Shown: piece by piece, positions 1 to 7,985 of the stretch
Position numbering within the stretch: the first letter of the stretch is position 1
Layout: each line of letters opens with the position of its first letter
Source: Pavlovales sp. CCMP2436
Taxonomy: Eukaryota; Haptophyta; Pavlovophyceae; Pavlovales
NCBI GenBank assembly: GCA_026770615.1
Contig: MU631337.1
Coordinates: 211,343-226,465, forward strand
DNA: 15,123 bases
Direction of reading: 5' to 3'
Translations under genes and position numbers: made by a program
Notes under the pieces: model-generated
What the model was told of the DNA's origin: nothing
Seen by the model: only the letters and a program-made list of their open reading frames with translations
The model's database searches: none

Positions 1-198
1 CAGGCGGAGGGCGAGGACGCGCAGTACCCCACGCTTGTGATCAAGTGGACGCGCCACGTGGCTGAGGACGGGCGGATGGTCGGCTCCTACACCGCGCGCA
101 GGCCCGGCGTGCTGATGCTGTGCTGGGACAACACCTACTCCGTGTTCACGCCCAAGAGCCTAAGCTATACCGTTACAAAAGAAACGGGCGCCCTCTAG
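1..198 (+). CDS. C-terminal exon of a GOLD-domain protein (5' end outside window)
   Basis: Frame 1 is open from the first base to a TAG at 196-198, giving 65 residues. The segment from about residue 36 reads RPGVLMLCWDNTYSVF followed by a K-x-L-x-Y-x-V ending. This is the typical last part of a GOLD (Golgi dynamics) beta-sandwich: a hydrophobic strand, the W-D-N-[ST]-[YF]-S motif and a final L-x-Y strand. GOLD domains occur in p24/TMED cargo receptors and at the C-terminus of SEC14-type lipid-transfer proteins, where they mediate membrane or protein contacts. No transmembrane segment or dilysine tail follows, so the SEC14-GOLD or other cytosolic architecture fits better than p24. Third positions are almost all G or C, as in the other confident exons here. 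The start and any upstream domains lie outside the window. Confidence 0.75.
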   Translation, partial: QAEGEDAQYPTLVIKWTRHVAEDGRMVGSYTARRPGVLMLCWDNTYSVFTPKSLSYTVTKETGAL

Positions 199-233
199 GT
201 GCCACCTCGTTTGGGGGGTCAGCGGGGGAAACC

Positions 234-281
234 AGGACTGGGGTCCGGACTGGGGTCCGGACTGGGTTCCGGACTGGGAAT
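234..281. repeat. 12-bp tandem repeat, about four units
   Basis: The unit GGACTGGGGTCC repeats about four times with small changes just downstream of the GOLD gene stop. Each unit is close to an inverted repeat itself. The short ORF that reads through it is repeat-derived and not called. Confidence 0.8.
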
Positions 282-668
282 AATCGAATCGCGGCCATAC
301 CTGTACGCCTTCGGGCTGCAAATTGGGAAATGTTCAGAAAACTCTTGTTAAAAAAAGGTATCAGATCAATCGGATATCCTTGACAGGCTCGACGCGCGCG
401 CTATCTTAATTTGACAATACGCGTGACTCGTGCAGGCAGTATGTTTTAACCCTGTCTAGTTGAGAGGCAGGGCTTTACCGGAATATGCTCTAGTGAGCTA
501 TCCCAGAACGCGCGGAGCCTGTGTGTTATACAATCTCTTCCAATCCTCGGCCACTCTATCCACCAGCACTTTGTCATATCTGACGGATTTTCGGCCAGTG
601 CCCGGCGAATAAACAATTAAATAAAATAAACAATTGCCAAGTTAGTTACTCTCGCCGGTCGTCGTACA
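282..668. other. AT-rich spacer, no gene seen
   Basis: I see no coding signal on either strand. The stretch contains AATAAA-like runs around 609-640 (AATAAACAATT occurs twice), which could be part of the 3' region of the GOLD gene. A TTCGGCCA word near 590 recurs at about 1392 and 1414. Confidence 0.5.
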
Positions 669-908
669 CGCTCGCGGCCTACTTGCGGGCCTGCACGCTC
701 GCGGCCTGGCGCTCACGGCCTACGCGCTCGCGGCCTAGTGCTCGCGGCCTAGCACGCGCGGCCTAGTGCTCGCGGCCTAGCACGCACGGCCTAGCGCTCG
801 CGGCCTAGCGCTCGCGGCCTAGCGCTCGCGGCCTAGCGCTCGCGGCCTACGCGCTCGCGGCCTACGCGCTCGCGCACCCTACGCGCTTGTGGCCTACACG
901 CTCGCGGA
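669..908. repeat. GC-rich minisatellite, unit about 14 bp
   Basis: About 16 head-to-tail copies of a unit close to GCGCTCGCGGCCTA, with variants such as CACGCGCGGCCTA and TGCTCGCGGCCTA. The most homogeneous copies lie in the centre (about 793-870), as expected from slippage or unequal exchange. It ends immediately before the small ORF that starts at 911. Long reading frames across it on both strands are repeat artefacts. Confidence 0.9.
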
Positions 909-910
909 GG

Positions 911-1081
911 ATGGCAGTTCCGGCGAAGAAGACGAAGCAGGATTCGCTCTCTGGGTGGCTCGGGTGTGCGCCTCCGCTTGCTGCAGCAGGCGCTGTGCCG
1001 TCCGATTTGATGATTGTCGACTCGGCCCCGGCTTTCAGTCCAAGTCCCCACCCTCACCCTAACACTGAACCGAACGTATGA
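911..1081 (+). CDS. Small ORF, 56 aa, unknown; possible PCNA-binding-like N-terminus
   Basis: ATG at 911 (context GGAGGATGG) to TGA at 1079-1081. I do not recognise a family. The N-terminus is basic (AKKTKQ) and is followed by QDSLSGWL, which resembles a PIP box (Q-x-x-[LIV]-x-x-aromatic-aromatic) except that the last position is Leu. The C-terminal half is rich in Pro, His and Ser. It is transcribed towards the small minus-strand ORF at 1108-1281, with 26 bp between the two stop codons and a palindrome in that gap. It could be a real small gene, a first exon or chance; codon use is moderately GC-rich. The PIP-like reading is speculative. Confidence 0.35.
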   Translation: MAVPAKKTKQDSLSGWLGCAPPLAAAGAVPSDLMIVDSAPAFSPSPHPHPNTEPNV

Positions 1082-1083
1082 AA

Positions 1084-1107
1084 ATAAGTGCAATATATTG
1101 CATTTAT
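1084..1107. promoter_or_regulatory. Palindromic spacer between two convergent small ORFs
   Basis: The 26-bp gap contains TGCAATATATTGCA, a perfect 14-bp palindrome, followed by TTTATTTATAAAA. On the minus strand the latter includes AATAAA, close to the stop of the 1108-1281 ORF. A shared 3'-end or polyadenylation region is the simplest reading. Confidence 0.4.
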
Positions 1108-1281
1108 TTATAAAACGTATTTACACTTAGGAGGCACTGCCCCAGGCAGGTAGCCATTCGCTATAGGTAGTAGCGTTACCAGGATGAGTATGAATGCTGT
1201 AAATCTTACAAAAAACGTTACAAGCTGATGAGCATCCGGTGTAGGCAAAGGTGGCGCCGCAGGGGATTTTTTTTTGATCAT
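1108..1281 (-). CDS. Small single-span membrane protein, 57 aa, unknown
   Basis: ATG at 1279-1281, TAA at 1108-1110. The N-terminus is basic (MIKKK) and Pro/Ala-rich, followed by a hydrophobic stretch from about residue 20 to 46 (core FFVRFTAFILILVTLLPIA). That is long enough for one transmembrane helix or an uncleaved signal anchor. A short tail contains one Cys. No family is recognised. The size and layout recall the small membrane protein at 12772-12972, but the sequences are not similar. A run of nine A (minus strand) after the start codon makes the frame sensitive to slippage. It converges on the 911-1081 ORF. Confidence 0.35.
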   Translation of the reverse strand: MIKKKSPAAPPLPTPDAHQLVTFFVRFTAFILILVTLLPIANGYLPGAVPPKCKYVL

Positions 1282-2400
1282 AATACTACTGTACACGCAC
1301 GCTGGACTCTGCCCGCGGTGTTTCGTCGTCTGACCCGATGATAATCATCGGCCAATATGCATCGACCAGCGATTATTGAGATTCGGCTAATGTTCGGCCA
1401 GAGCTGGAGATCTTCGGCCATGGCCGGCCAATGCAGTGTATCTTAAATAAATAGCGCGGAGCCCTGAGCTCTAAAAATAAAACGTCCGGCCCGTTTCGGA
1501 GTCCGGTTTTCAATCAGGCAGTCGTTAACCTGCTGTTCGATCGAAGCTCCTAATGCCTATCAATCACAATATAGGGTATTAAAAAGCGATGTTAAAATAG
1601 AATAAAGACCCAAGTGGCCTGCCTTTGCCCTTGAGCGCCTGCCCCTATAAGCTAAAACATCGCATTGTAGGAGATTGTGCGCGTGCTATCGAACGCATAT
1701 TTGAGAGCTTTTAGCTGGCGCGCGCATTCGTTCGTGCCGCAGAAGCGTCGGATTCCTTCAAGAGTGGACCTAGCATTTAGAAATGATGCCCAAGCTGGCC
1801 CCGCCGGGTAGGCGAAGAAAAAATTTAGGCCCTTTTTACAAGTTTTTAGGTATTTAAAAATAAAATTGGGCGTTAATAATCAAGTTTGCGGGGCGCTCTC
1901 CGCGCGCCTCAACCCCGTCGCACGCAGTCGGCTTGCGGCCGACTGCCGAAAGAATCAAGTTTAAGATTGTAACGATGACCGTATTTCACCATTTGCCGTA
2001 TTCAGCTAATCGGGTTCACCCTTGGAATCCTTGCAAAATTACCGCCCAATGTGAATGTGAGTCGCTAACTGCTGGACCCAGCTCTAGGTGCACATTGAAA
2101 AGCTAAACAGGCTGCTGGGATTTTTGTGCTCATTGCTGAGTATCGAACGGACCCGATAAATAATATAAGTCGGTAGTTAAAATCTGAATAGCGTGTTGCC
2201 GCAATCGCAGGCGATCTCTCCCAAGTGAGCGTCTTTTAGACTCTCCCGCCACCGAGCGTAGCATCAAGCTCGCCACCAAATACACAGCATGTCTTAGACC
2301 ACCTCATGCTCTATACGCTCTCGCCAATTTCATAGCATCGCGATTTCGTTCTACAGGACTCTATCTGCCCCGCCCACAAATCGGCTCCGCACACATTTGG
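1282..2400. other. Spacer without a convincing gene
   Basis: No frame on either strand shows sustained coding bias. It contains TCGGCCA-type words near 1348, 1392 and 1414-1430, several AATAAA-like words and an isolated hairpin at 1924-1946. An open but ATG-less stretch of about 47 codons (plus, roughly 1674-1812) reads smoothly but resembles nothing I know. Confidence 0.5.
1924..1946. repeat. Inverted repeat, 8-bp stem, 7-nt loop
   Basis: GCAGTCGG and CCGACTGC flank the loop CTTGCGG. It stands alone in spacer, and no gene end lies next to it. Confidence 0.6.
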
Positions 2401-2730
2401 GCCGTGTTCATAAAGGCGGCAGCTGGATGTCTGAGGCACGCGCTACAGAGCCGAGCCACCCGGGAGCGCCTGGCACATACCGGGCGCGCTCCGGAGGCAT
2501 GTCCCCGGCACCCTTGGGAGGAGAGCTCCGCCCGTAACTGGGTCTGGGCGCGGAGGGCTTTCAAAGTCTGTGCCGCGCGCCGCAAGGCGGCGAACAGAAC
2601 TGGGCTACTCCGGCGGCGCTTTTTGCCCCAACAAGTCAACATAAGTAGTGACGAAAAGCAGATGAGAAAGAAGTCTTTGTCTCTTTTAAAAGGGTTCATG
2701 GATTGCCAAGGGAGCCAGCGTTAGTATGGC
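2401..2730. other. GC-rich island with overlapping doubtful ORFs on both strands
   Basis: A frame of about 105 codons is open on each strand here, but neither begins with ATG and both are Arg/Ala/Cys-rich, which is usual for non-coding frames in GC-rich DNA. A shorter ATG frame from about 2427 gives 36 codons. The word CGCTTTTTGCCCC occurs at about 2618 and again at about 2739, so part of the island may be repetitive. I do not call a gene. Confidence 0.4.
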
Positions 2731-2752
2731 CCGCCTTTCGCTTTTTGCCCCG

Positions 2753-2787
2753 GCAAATCCGTGGTATAAAACAAATCCGTGGTATAC
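2753..2787. repeat. 17-bp direct tandem repeat
   Basis: AAATCCGTGGTATA occurs twice, 18 bp apart, followed by AT-rich sequence. Confidence 0.7.
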
Positions 2788-2854
2788 CTATATCCATCTA
2801 GTTAATAAATTAGAATCTACTAGATCATAGTGAAAAACATGAAATTCAATTAAA

Positions 2855-3013
2855 TCATAGTACTAATGTCTTTACAACTAGGTAGCTGCGCGTATCCGCA
2901 GAGATCCGATTCTGGGCGTCCTCGAGCAGCTCTTTCGCCTCAGCCGCTCGTGTTGCCGCGCCCTCAAGCGCCAACGCGGCCAACTCCCACGTTATTGACG
3001 AAATTGAATAGGG
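2855..3013 (-). pseudogene. Possible coding fragment with coiled-coil character, no start codon
   Basis: A minus-strand frame of about 52 codons runs from just after a TGA (3014-3016) to a TGA at 2855-2857. It has no ATG. The residues are Ala/Glu/Leu-rich with heptad-like spacing (WELAALALEG, AAEAKELLEDAQNRI), and third positions are GC-rich while the surrounding DNA is AT-rich. That contrast is why I list it. It may be a gene fragment, an internal exon or chance. No family is recognised. Confidence 0.25.
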
Positions 3014-3697
3014 TCAAAAACTAGGGTGACACCCGCCTAGCCATTTTGATTCTGCATTTTTATATACACTCTAGTTATTTTTCCTTTTTTTTCCTATTTA
3101 TTTTAAAGAATATAGCCTTAATCCTAAGACCCCCCCCTCCCTCCCTCTAGCACACACACTTCCCCCCTACCCACATTGCTCTCGGCGCTTCCATCACACA
3201 CACACCAGCACCTTCCCCCCCCAACCCCCCTCCAGCTCGTCCATCATCCAGGGTTTGATGAGTTTCGGCGCAAGTGGTGTTTTGCTCAAGCCAATTCTCG
3301 TAGCAGCCGTTATGATCTTCGCCGGCCTTCTCCGTCGCCAATTATCTTGAGTATTTCACACTCAGCATTAGTTTCAGCATGTAATGCTCACCCGAAAAAA
3401 ATAATAAGCTCCTGTCTGTATGTGAACAATAAAAGAAGTTTATAAATTGGAATCAAAATTCGCGATCCTTTAAGCGCGCGAGATCTTGGCACTTGGCACT
3501 TGGTAGCGGACGGACACAACCAACAGCGCAGTACTGATGTATCGATGACAGAATTGCGGTCAGCACTCGTTCTAGTTGGCGCGGGGTCTGATCAAGATTG
3601 AGGAACTCGCGTAGTCGAACAAGTCGGTCGCGTTAAGTTTTCGCGGTTTGGGAGTGTGCGTGGCCGGTCAGGACCTGCATGCGGCGGCGCTCGGCGT
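3014..3697. other. Spacer with C-rich and CA-rich simple sequence
   Basis: Contains C7-C8 tracts and CACACA runs at 3130-3235, a duplicated CTTGGCA near 3486, and AATAAA at about 3427. Reading frames across it follow the simple sequence and show no family resemblance. Confidence 0.5.
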
Positions 3698-3822
3698 CTA
3701 CTTGAGCCGGAACTCGAAGCGGCGCGTCACTTTGTTGAGATGCAGCGAGAACTTGGTGGAGGTGGTGAGGCGCAGCTCCTCAGCGTGGCGGCGCATGATG
3801 TGCCTCTGTCCGACGCGCCGTT

Positions 3823-3834
3823 GGGGGGGGGGGG
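3823..3834. repeat. G12 homopolymer within the last exon
   Basis: Twelve G in a row on the plus strand, encoding a short Pro run on the minus strand. Its length is prone to slippage and base-calling error, so the frame of the final exon depends on it. Confidence 0.85.
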
Positions 3835-4074
3835 TGTTGAGGCGCAGGAACGTCTGACGCGCGAGTCCATCAGGCGGTGAGCGAGGCACACCGCGCTCAC
3901 CCTCATGTTCGAATGCAGCCCCTCATCCGCCGTCTGCTCGCGGCACGGGCAGCGGGGGCGCGCGTTGACGATACGCTTGGCCTGGTCACTGTCGATGCGC
4001 TGCCGCTCGGAGAGGCCGGCCACCGCCATCGCGTGTGAGAACTTCGTGTTGCTCGCGTACTGACGGTCCTCCCA

Positions 4075-4232
4075 GTCGAGGCGCACCGCGCTGCCGGCGG
4101 GCTGAGACGAGGGATTGGCCTCCTCCTAGCCGAGGCGCCGCTTGTTGCCGGCGGGTGCGCGCTGCGGCAGTGACTCCTCCCAGTCGAGGCGCCGCTTATT
4201 GCCGGCGGGTGCGCGCTGCGGGCAGCGCAGTA
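4075..4232 (-). repeat. In-gene tandem repeat, three copies of a 54-62-bp unit
   Basis: Inside exon 3 the plus strand carries three copies built around CCTCCCAGTCGAGGCGCC and GCCGGCGGGTGCGCGCTG. On the coding strand they give repeats of the form QRAPAGNKRRLDWEE. The two right-hand copies are nearly identical; the left copy is more diverged. The middle copy has the TGG-to-TAG change that stops the frame. Confidence 0.75.
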
Positions 4233-5868
4233 TGGCGACGGACCCCGCGGGGGCAGTCGAGAAGTTGGACTTCTCCCAGGCGATGCGCCCAGGGTCCTCC
4301 TCGCCCTGGCACTGCGGGAGGTTGAGGGTGCGGGCGAGGCGCCACGACTGGGCCTCGGACGCGCGCACGACGTCCATCGACAGTGCGCGCTGTAAGAGTG
4401 CCCCGTTTCGCCCGCCACAGTAGGCGACGAGCGCAGACTGGTTGTCGGGCAGCGCGGCGATGCCGAAGAGCTCGCGGAGGAAGTTGGTCCGGGCCAAGAA
4501 ATGGTTCAAGACCAGGGCCCTCTCGTCGATCGATCGGAAGGGACCGAAGATGCATGCGCCACTAGACAACGAGCTCACAAGCAGCGCCAGCTGGCCGTCA
4601 TGCCTGAACCGCACGGCGTAAAGCCTGCAGAGTGTCGAGCGGGAGAGGGGGGAGGGGCAGTCAGATGCGCGATCAGCATCACGCGCGTGAGAGAAGAGAT
4701 ATCAGCATCGTGTGCATGGGCGGGTGAGCTTATGGCTAGAGAGACTGCACTGCGCACCCGTTCATGCGGTTTAGGAACGGGTCCGCGTCGTGCGGGTGCG
4801 CGAAAGCAGCGGAGGTCGAGCAGGCGTCGAGGCGCGACATCCACGACACGTGCTGCAGGAGCAGCTCCGTTTCGTCCTTGCCCTCGACGCAGATCACGAC
4901 AAAGCCTGCGTTGGCCGCGTGCGTCAGGACCTTCATGCTTTGGTCCGCGAGCACGCGCGAGAGGACAGCAGTTGGAGGCGTGTAGCACTGCTGGCTGCCA
5001 TCGCCCTTCTTGAACGCGCCCGCTGCGTCGTTGCCGGGCAAGAAGTCCATGACCACGGCAAAGATCTTGCGCGCCGCGCCATTGCCAAGCGCCTCCATAG
5101 GGCCGTTGACCAGGGCGTCGCAAGCAGCGTACTGGTTGATGAGGCCAGTGCAGCATGTCTCGCACTTGCCGTTCTTGTGGCGCTTGACGTACGCTGCCAG
5201 CTCGGGGGACCGATCTCGTGGAGCAACTCGGCGGCGGCCCCCGTCTCCGCCTCATGGGCAATTAAGGTTGGGTTGCCCTGCGTGCGAGGCAAGGGCGGGG
5301 CAAGGGGGTGGAGAGTCAGCGTCGTATGTAGCACAGAAGCGCCAGCCCCTCTCGATCCGGCGACAAAAGCGGGGGCAAAGTGCGGGCGAAGGTGAGTCAC
5401 GCATCGACTCACGATGATCGGCCACGAGGTGAGCTGCATCATCTTGCTGAGGCAGTCCATTGCGCAGCTCACGTAGGCATCGTGCTCTACGCGCGTCGGG
5501 TTGCCCGCCGTCAACAGCTTGAGCAGCTCACGCTGGAAACGCGCGGCCGACTCCGTGTCGGCCGCCACTTCGCCACCAGCGAGGCCGGACGTCGCTAAGA
5601 CAGCGATGAAGTCGTGGAATACGTACTTCTCGATGTTCAAGAGGCCGACAGGGTCTCGAAGATCGATTTCAAAGTCGGGTTCTCGAGCAGGGCGATCGAG
5701 TTCTTCGCGTGTTCCTGCGGGAACGGTCGGGAAGGGGAGATAAAGCGCGTGGGCGGTGCACGCCTGGGCGGCAGCCGTGCGCACCGGGCATGTCGCACGA
5801 GGAAGCCAGGCCTTCGCGGAGTCGAGTAAAACTGGTCGCCTCGAAACTTTGGACGGCATATGGGGGTA

Positions 5869-6034
5869 GGAAATGTCATGGTTCTGCTCATTCGAATAAA
5901 CATGCCCTAACTTTTATTAGAGGGGAAAGTTACTGTACAATGATGAACCCGGAAAATGTCATGGTTCTGCTCATTCGAATAGACATACCTTAAAATTTTA
6001 TTAAAGGGAAAAGTTACTGTACAATGACGAACCC
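5869..6034. repeat. Tandem duplication, two copies of about 82-84 bp
   Basis: Copies 5869-5950 and 5951-6034 share GAAATGTCATGGTTCTGC near the start and AGTTACTGTACAATGA near the end, with scattered substitutions and small indels. No frame is conserved across both, so the unit is probably non-coding. It lies upstream of the minus-strand gene ending at 5714. Confidence 0.9.
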
Positions 6035-6062
6035 GGAATTAATATAGTCCCTTGTGAATTAA

Positions 6063-6100
6063 TTCACACACACTCACACACACACACAACTCACACAGCA
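6063..6100. repeat. CA-rich microsatellite
   Basis: CACACACTCACACACACACACA-type sequence in the spacer between the 82-bp duplication and the methyltransferase-like fragment. No gene is seen from 6035 to 6362. Confidence 0.8.
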
Positions 6101-6362
6101 ACACAGAAGAACGCAACCAGAAACCGTCTCGAACAAAAATTTCATTACTACCAGGAACAGCCAGTCCCACCGATATTCAGCTGAGGGGACGGTATCCGTG
6201 TGCTACGCAAAGTTTTCTTGATCCGAGTGTTTCTCAACGCTTGGGTCTGGTAAAGACCTGTCAGGGGACGGACGTTATTCTAGATATTTACACACACACA
6301 GATGTATCGATTTCGATGGTATCTGGGGTTGGGAGGCTAGCTCCTTCCAGGCGAAAAAGTGA

Positions 6363-6507
6363 TGGGACAAAGTACCGGCCGAGGTTCGGCACAAGCTACA
6401 CTTTTACAACGTGCCCATCTCGGGGGCAGGGAGCACTGCGGACGTGCTGCTCACCATCGGGCAGGTGGCGAGACCGGAAGATTTCATAGTTCTCAAACTT
6501 GACATAG
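6363..6507 (+). pseudogene. Exon fragment resembling an FkbM-type SAM methyltransferase
   Basis: A 48-codon frame from TGG at 6363 reads WDKVPAEVRHKLHFYNVPI, then after a Gly/Ser linker ends VARPEDFIVLKLDI. The pairing of a Leu-x-Phe-x-N-V-P segment with a later P-E-D-F-[IV]-V-L-K-[LF]-D-I strand is what I know from FkbM-like methyltransferases of algae, where the final Asp binds the S-adenosylmethionine ribose or follows the GxG loop. The sequence ATAG/GTTTTT at 6507/6508 could be a splice donor, so this may be an internal exon. A TGA (6360-6362) sits directly before the first codon in frame, and no good acceptor separates them. I therefore prefer a broken fragment. It is too short to appear as an ORF and is flanked by repeats. 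Confidence 0.45.
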
Positions 6508-6553
6508 GTTTTTTTTACTAAAAGGCAGGGGAAGAGGCCTATCTCTTGGCTAC

Positions 6554-6706
6554 TTATAATTTATTCCGCTCAAGTCCTCTCGTCGTCGTCGGTTCATAAA
6601 GACATCACTTTCGCAAGTGAATCCGCCGTTCCAAGAGGTCTTTGTGACCACCACTGAAAAAAATTACATCGTTGAGATGCCGGACACGGCAATGTCCTTG
6701 CCCAGG
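6554..6706. repeat. Diverged dispersed direct repeat, left copy (partner 11602-11768)
   Basis: Shares TTATAATTTATTCCGCTC, a hairpin followed by TGAATCCGC, and AAATTACATCGTTGAGATGCC with the right copy. The order and orientation are the same and the overall length similar. The hairpin here is CACTT-TCGC-AAGTG (6606-6619). A second small hairpin is GGTC-TTTGT-GACC (6637-6649). See the finding on compensatory changes. Confidence 0.75.
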
Positions 6707-6714
6707 GTTCGTGA

Positions 6715-6870
6715 TTTCACCCCGAAATCGCAAAATCCAATTCGGGCACAAAATTTCGGGGTAAAATTTCGGGGTCAACTTTCGACCCCGAAATTTCGAG
6801 CGAATCCTGTTAGCCCTACACCCCGATATTTCCGAGTGAAATTTTGTGCAGAAATTCACCCTGAATAAAT
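6715..6870. mobile_element. Foldback (MITE-like) element with nested inverted repeats
   Basis: Two nested inverted pairs are exact: AAATTTCGGGGTC at 6764-6776 with its complement at 6784-6796 (13-bp stem, 7-nt loop), and GCACAAAATTTC at 6746-6757 with its complement at 6838-6849. The words CACCCCGAAAT and GAAATTCACCC lie further out on each side. It ends in AATAAATAAATAAA. No coding capacity is seen. No target-site duplication was identified, so a mobile origin is inferred from the structure only. Confidence 0.55.
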
Positions 6871-6916
6871 AAATAAAAAGAAAATCGCCCAACAATTCGG
6901 TTAAATTTCGGTTAGT

Positions 6917-7270
6917 TACCTCCTCGCGTGGTTCACGGCGCGTGGCGCGACCAACGTGCCGGCCAGCGGCGGCCCCTCGCGCTGCATCTGCACGTACTGC
7001 GGCGCGTGTGGGCGCAGCAATCCGACGGAGAAGATGATCCACGTCGCCGGCATTACCAAGTTCAGCTGCAGCCGCTGGCACCCGCAGGCGGAGCAGATCA
7101 GACTGCATGTCGCAGGGACACGCTCGGCGGGTGCACTCGGCAAGGGACAGCAGGCCATGCTCTCTCAGGCGAGCAGCATTGGCGTGCGACATGAATTAAA
7201 TGACTTCGTCGAAAATTCAAATTCTTGGGCATTTTCTATTTCGCGGGTGGTTTCACGTGCGTCCCCTTAG
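6917..7270 (+). pseudogene. BED-type zinc-finger exon, possibly from a hAT-like transposase
   Basis: The frame is open from 6917, after a possible acceptor TTTCGGTTAG, to TAG at 7268-7270, with no ATG at the front. Residues from about 22 on read CICTYCGACGRSNPTEKMIH and then VAG...FSC. The spacing C-x2-C, a Met-x-x-His and a further Cys matches BED-like fingers, which bind DNA at the N-terminus of hAT transposases and derived host proteins. The first 90 codons are GC-rich, while the last 25 become AT-rich and probably lie beyond the true exon end. No catalytic domain follows, and it borders a foldback element. I read it as a transposon-derived remnant or a single exon of a spread-out gene. 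The family call rests on a short motif only. Confidence 0.4.
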
Positions 7271-7470
7271 GAAATCTAAGTTCGTTCAAGTGTTCGTAGT
7301 GAAGGGTAAGTCGATAGTGCCTCGTTCGATTCATAATCGGCATTTGCGGTATATTCGTTTCCCCTGGATTCTACCTCGATCTTGCTCGATCTCGCTCGAT
7401 CTACCACGATCTGGCTGGCGGCCCCTGTTTGTCTCAGACATTTACGTGGATATCGTCGTGGTATCGTCGT
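7271..7470. other. Spacer with CTCGATCT tandem words
   Basis: CTCGAT(C/T)TTG/CTCGATCTCG-type 8-10-bp words repeat at about 7374-7410. No coding signal is seen. Confidence 0.5.
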
Positions 7471-7769
7471 GGATGTGCAAAAACGTGGAAGGCCTCGATG
7501 GATCAGCATAGATGCGTGTTGTGTGGATTGACATGGATGTGCAGAATCGTGGAAGGCCTCGGTGGATCAGCATAGATGCATAGATGCGTGTTGTGTAGAT
7601 TGACATGGATGTGCAGAATCGTGGAAGGCCTTGGTGGATCAGCATAGATGCATAGATGCGTGTTTTGTGTGGATTGACATGGATGTGCAGAATCGTGGAA
7701 GGCCTCGGTGGATCGCCATGTGTGTGTGTTGCGTAGATTGACATGGATGTGTAGAATCGTGGGATCGAG
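7471..7769. repeat. Minisatellite, unit 64-74 bp, four full copies plus a partial
   Basis: Copies start at 7471, 7535, 7607, 7681 and 7745 with GGATGTG(C/T)A and share ATCGTGGAAGGCCTCGGTGG and ATTGACAT. Length differences come from a 7-bp internal duplication (CATAGATG) in copies 2 and 3 and a TG-rich patch in copy 4. Frames crossing it are periodic artefacts. Confidence 0.9.
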
Positions 7770-7944
7770 ATGTCGTGATCAAATGATCAAATATGACTTC
7801 TAGGCGAGTTTGACGTGCTCCGATATGATCTCGGCACGGGAATCCCGCTAGCTCGAGTATGGCTCTTTCAAGCCCTTTCGGCGTGTGCGCGTGCAGCGAG
7901 ACATCCCACGGGGGCCCATGGAGAATCATTTCGCTGTTTTTCAT
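7639..7944 (-). other. 101-codon ORF, half of it minisatellite translation; doubtful
   Basis: ATG at 7942-7944. The first 60 codons lie outside the minisatellite and read reasonably (HAHTPKGLERAILELAGF), but the rest is the repeat array in translation. No family is recognised. It could be the remnant of an exon into which the array expanded. Confidence 0.2.
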
Positions 7945-7985
7945 TTTAACGATTTACGGATTTTTTTCAGAGAATATTTAGTAGT

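Larger units (their letters stand above)
3698..5714 (-). pseudogene. Multi-exon gene of unknown function with frameshifts and an in-frame stop
   Basis: Four exons can be traced on the minus strand: 5714-5413, 5277-4758, 4624-3901 and 3853-3698. The first acceptor is a classical pyrimidine tract ending CCCGCAG. Intron 5412-5278 has GTGAGT...CACGCAG, intron 4757-4625 has GTGCGC...CTCTGCAG, and 3900-3854 is a possible 47-nt intron. Joining exons 2 and 3 restores the uninterrupted run NRMNGLYAVRF in phase, which supports the model. Damage: a frame change near 5650, another near 5206 at a CCCCC run, and a TAG at 4126-4128 where sister repeats have TGG. Exon 2 has a Cys/His-rich patch (HKNGKCETCC) and exon 3 a hydrophobic, Leu-rich core. 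The tail has RRLDWEE-type repeats and a basic end. No family is recognised. The breaks could be real decay or indel errors in homopolymers. The 5' end is unknown. Confidence 0.55.

Noticed and set aside
833..1093. Minus-strand ORF of 86 codons across the minisatellite
   Set aside because: Its Arg-rich tail is the repeat in translation and it overlaps the better ATG frame on the plus strand.
2361..2724. Overlapping ORFs over 100 codons on both strands
   Set aside because: No ATG at the useful position, Arg/Cys/Ala-rich composition typical of non-coding GC-rich DNA, and no motif.
3727..4614. Several long plus- and minus-strand frames overlapping the unknown gene
   Set aside because: Splice-site phasing and continuity of sequence support only the minus-strand exon model. 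The others are high-GC shadows.
6554..6706. Sm-like AATTTTTT suggesting a spliceosomal snRNA
   Set aside because: I compared it by eye with U1, U2, U4, U5 and U6 landmarks and found none. It is kept as an unassigned structured repeat only.
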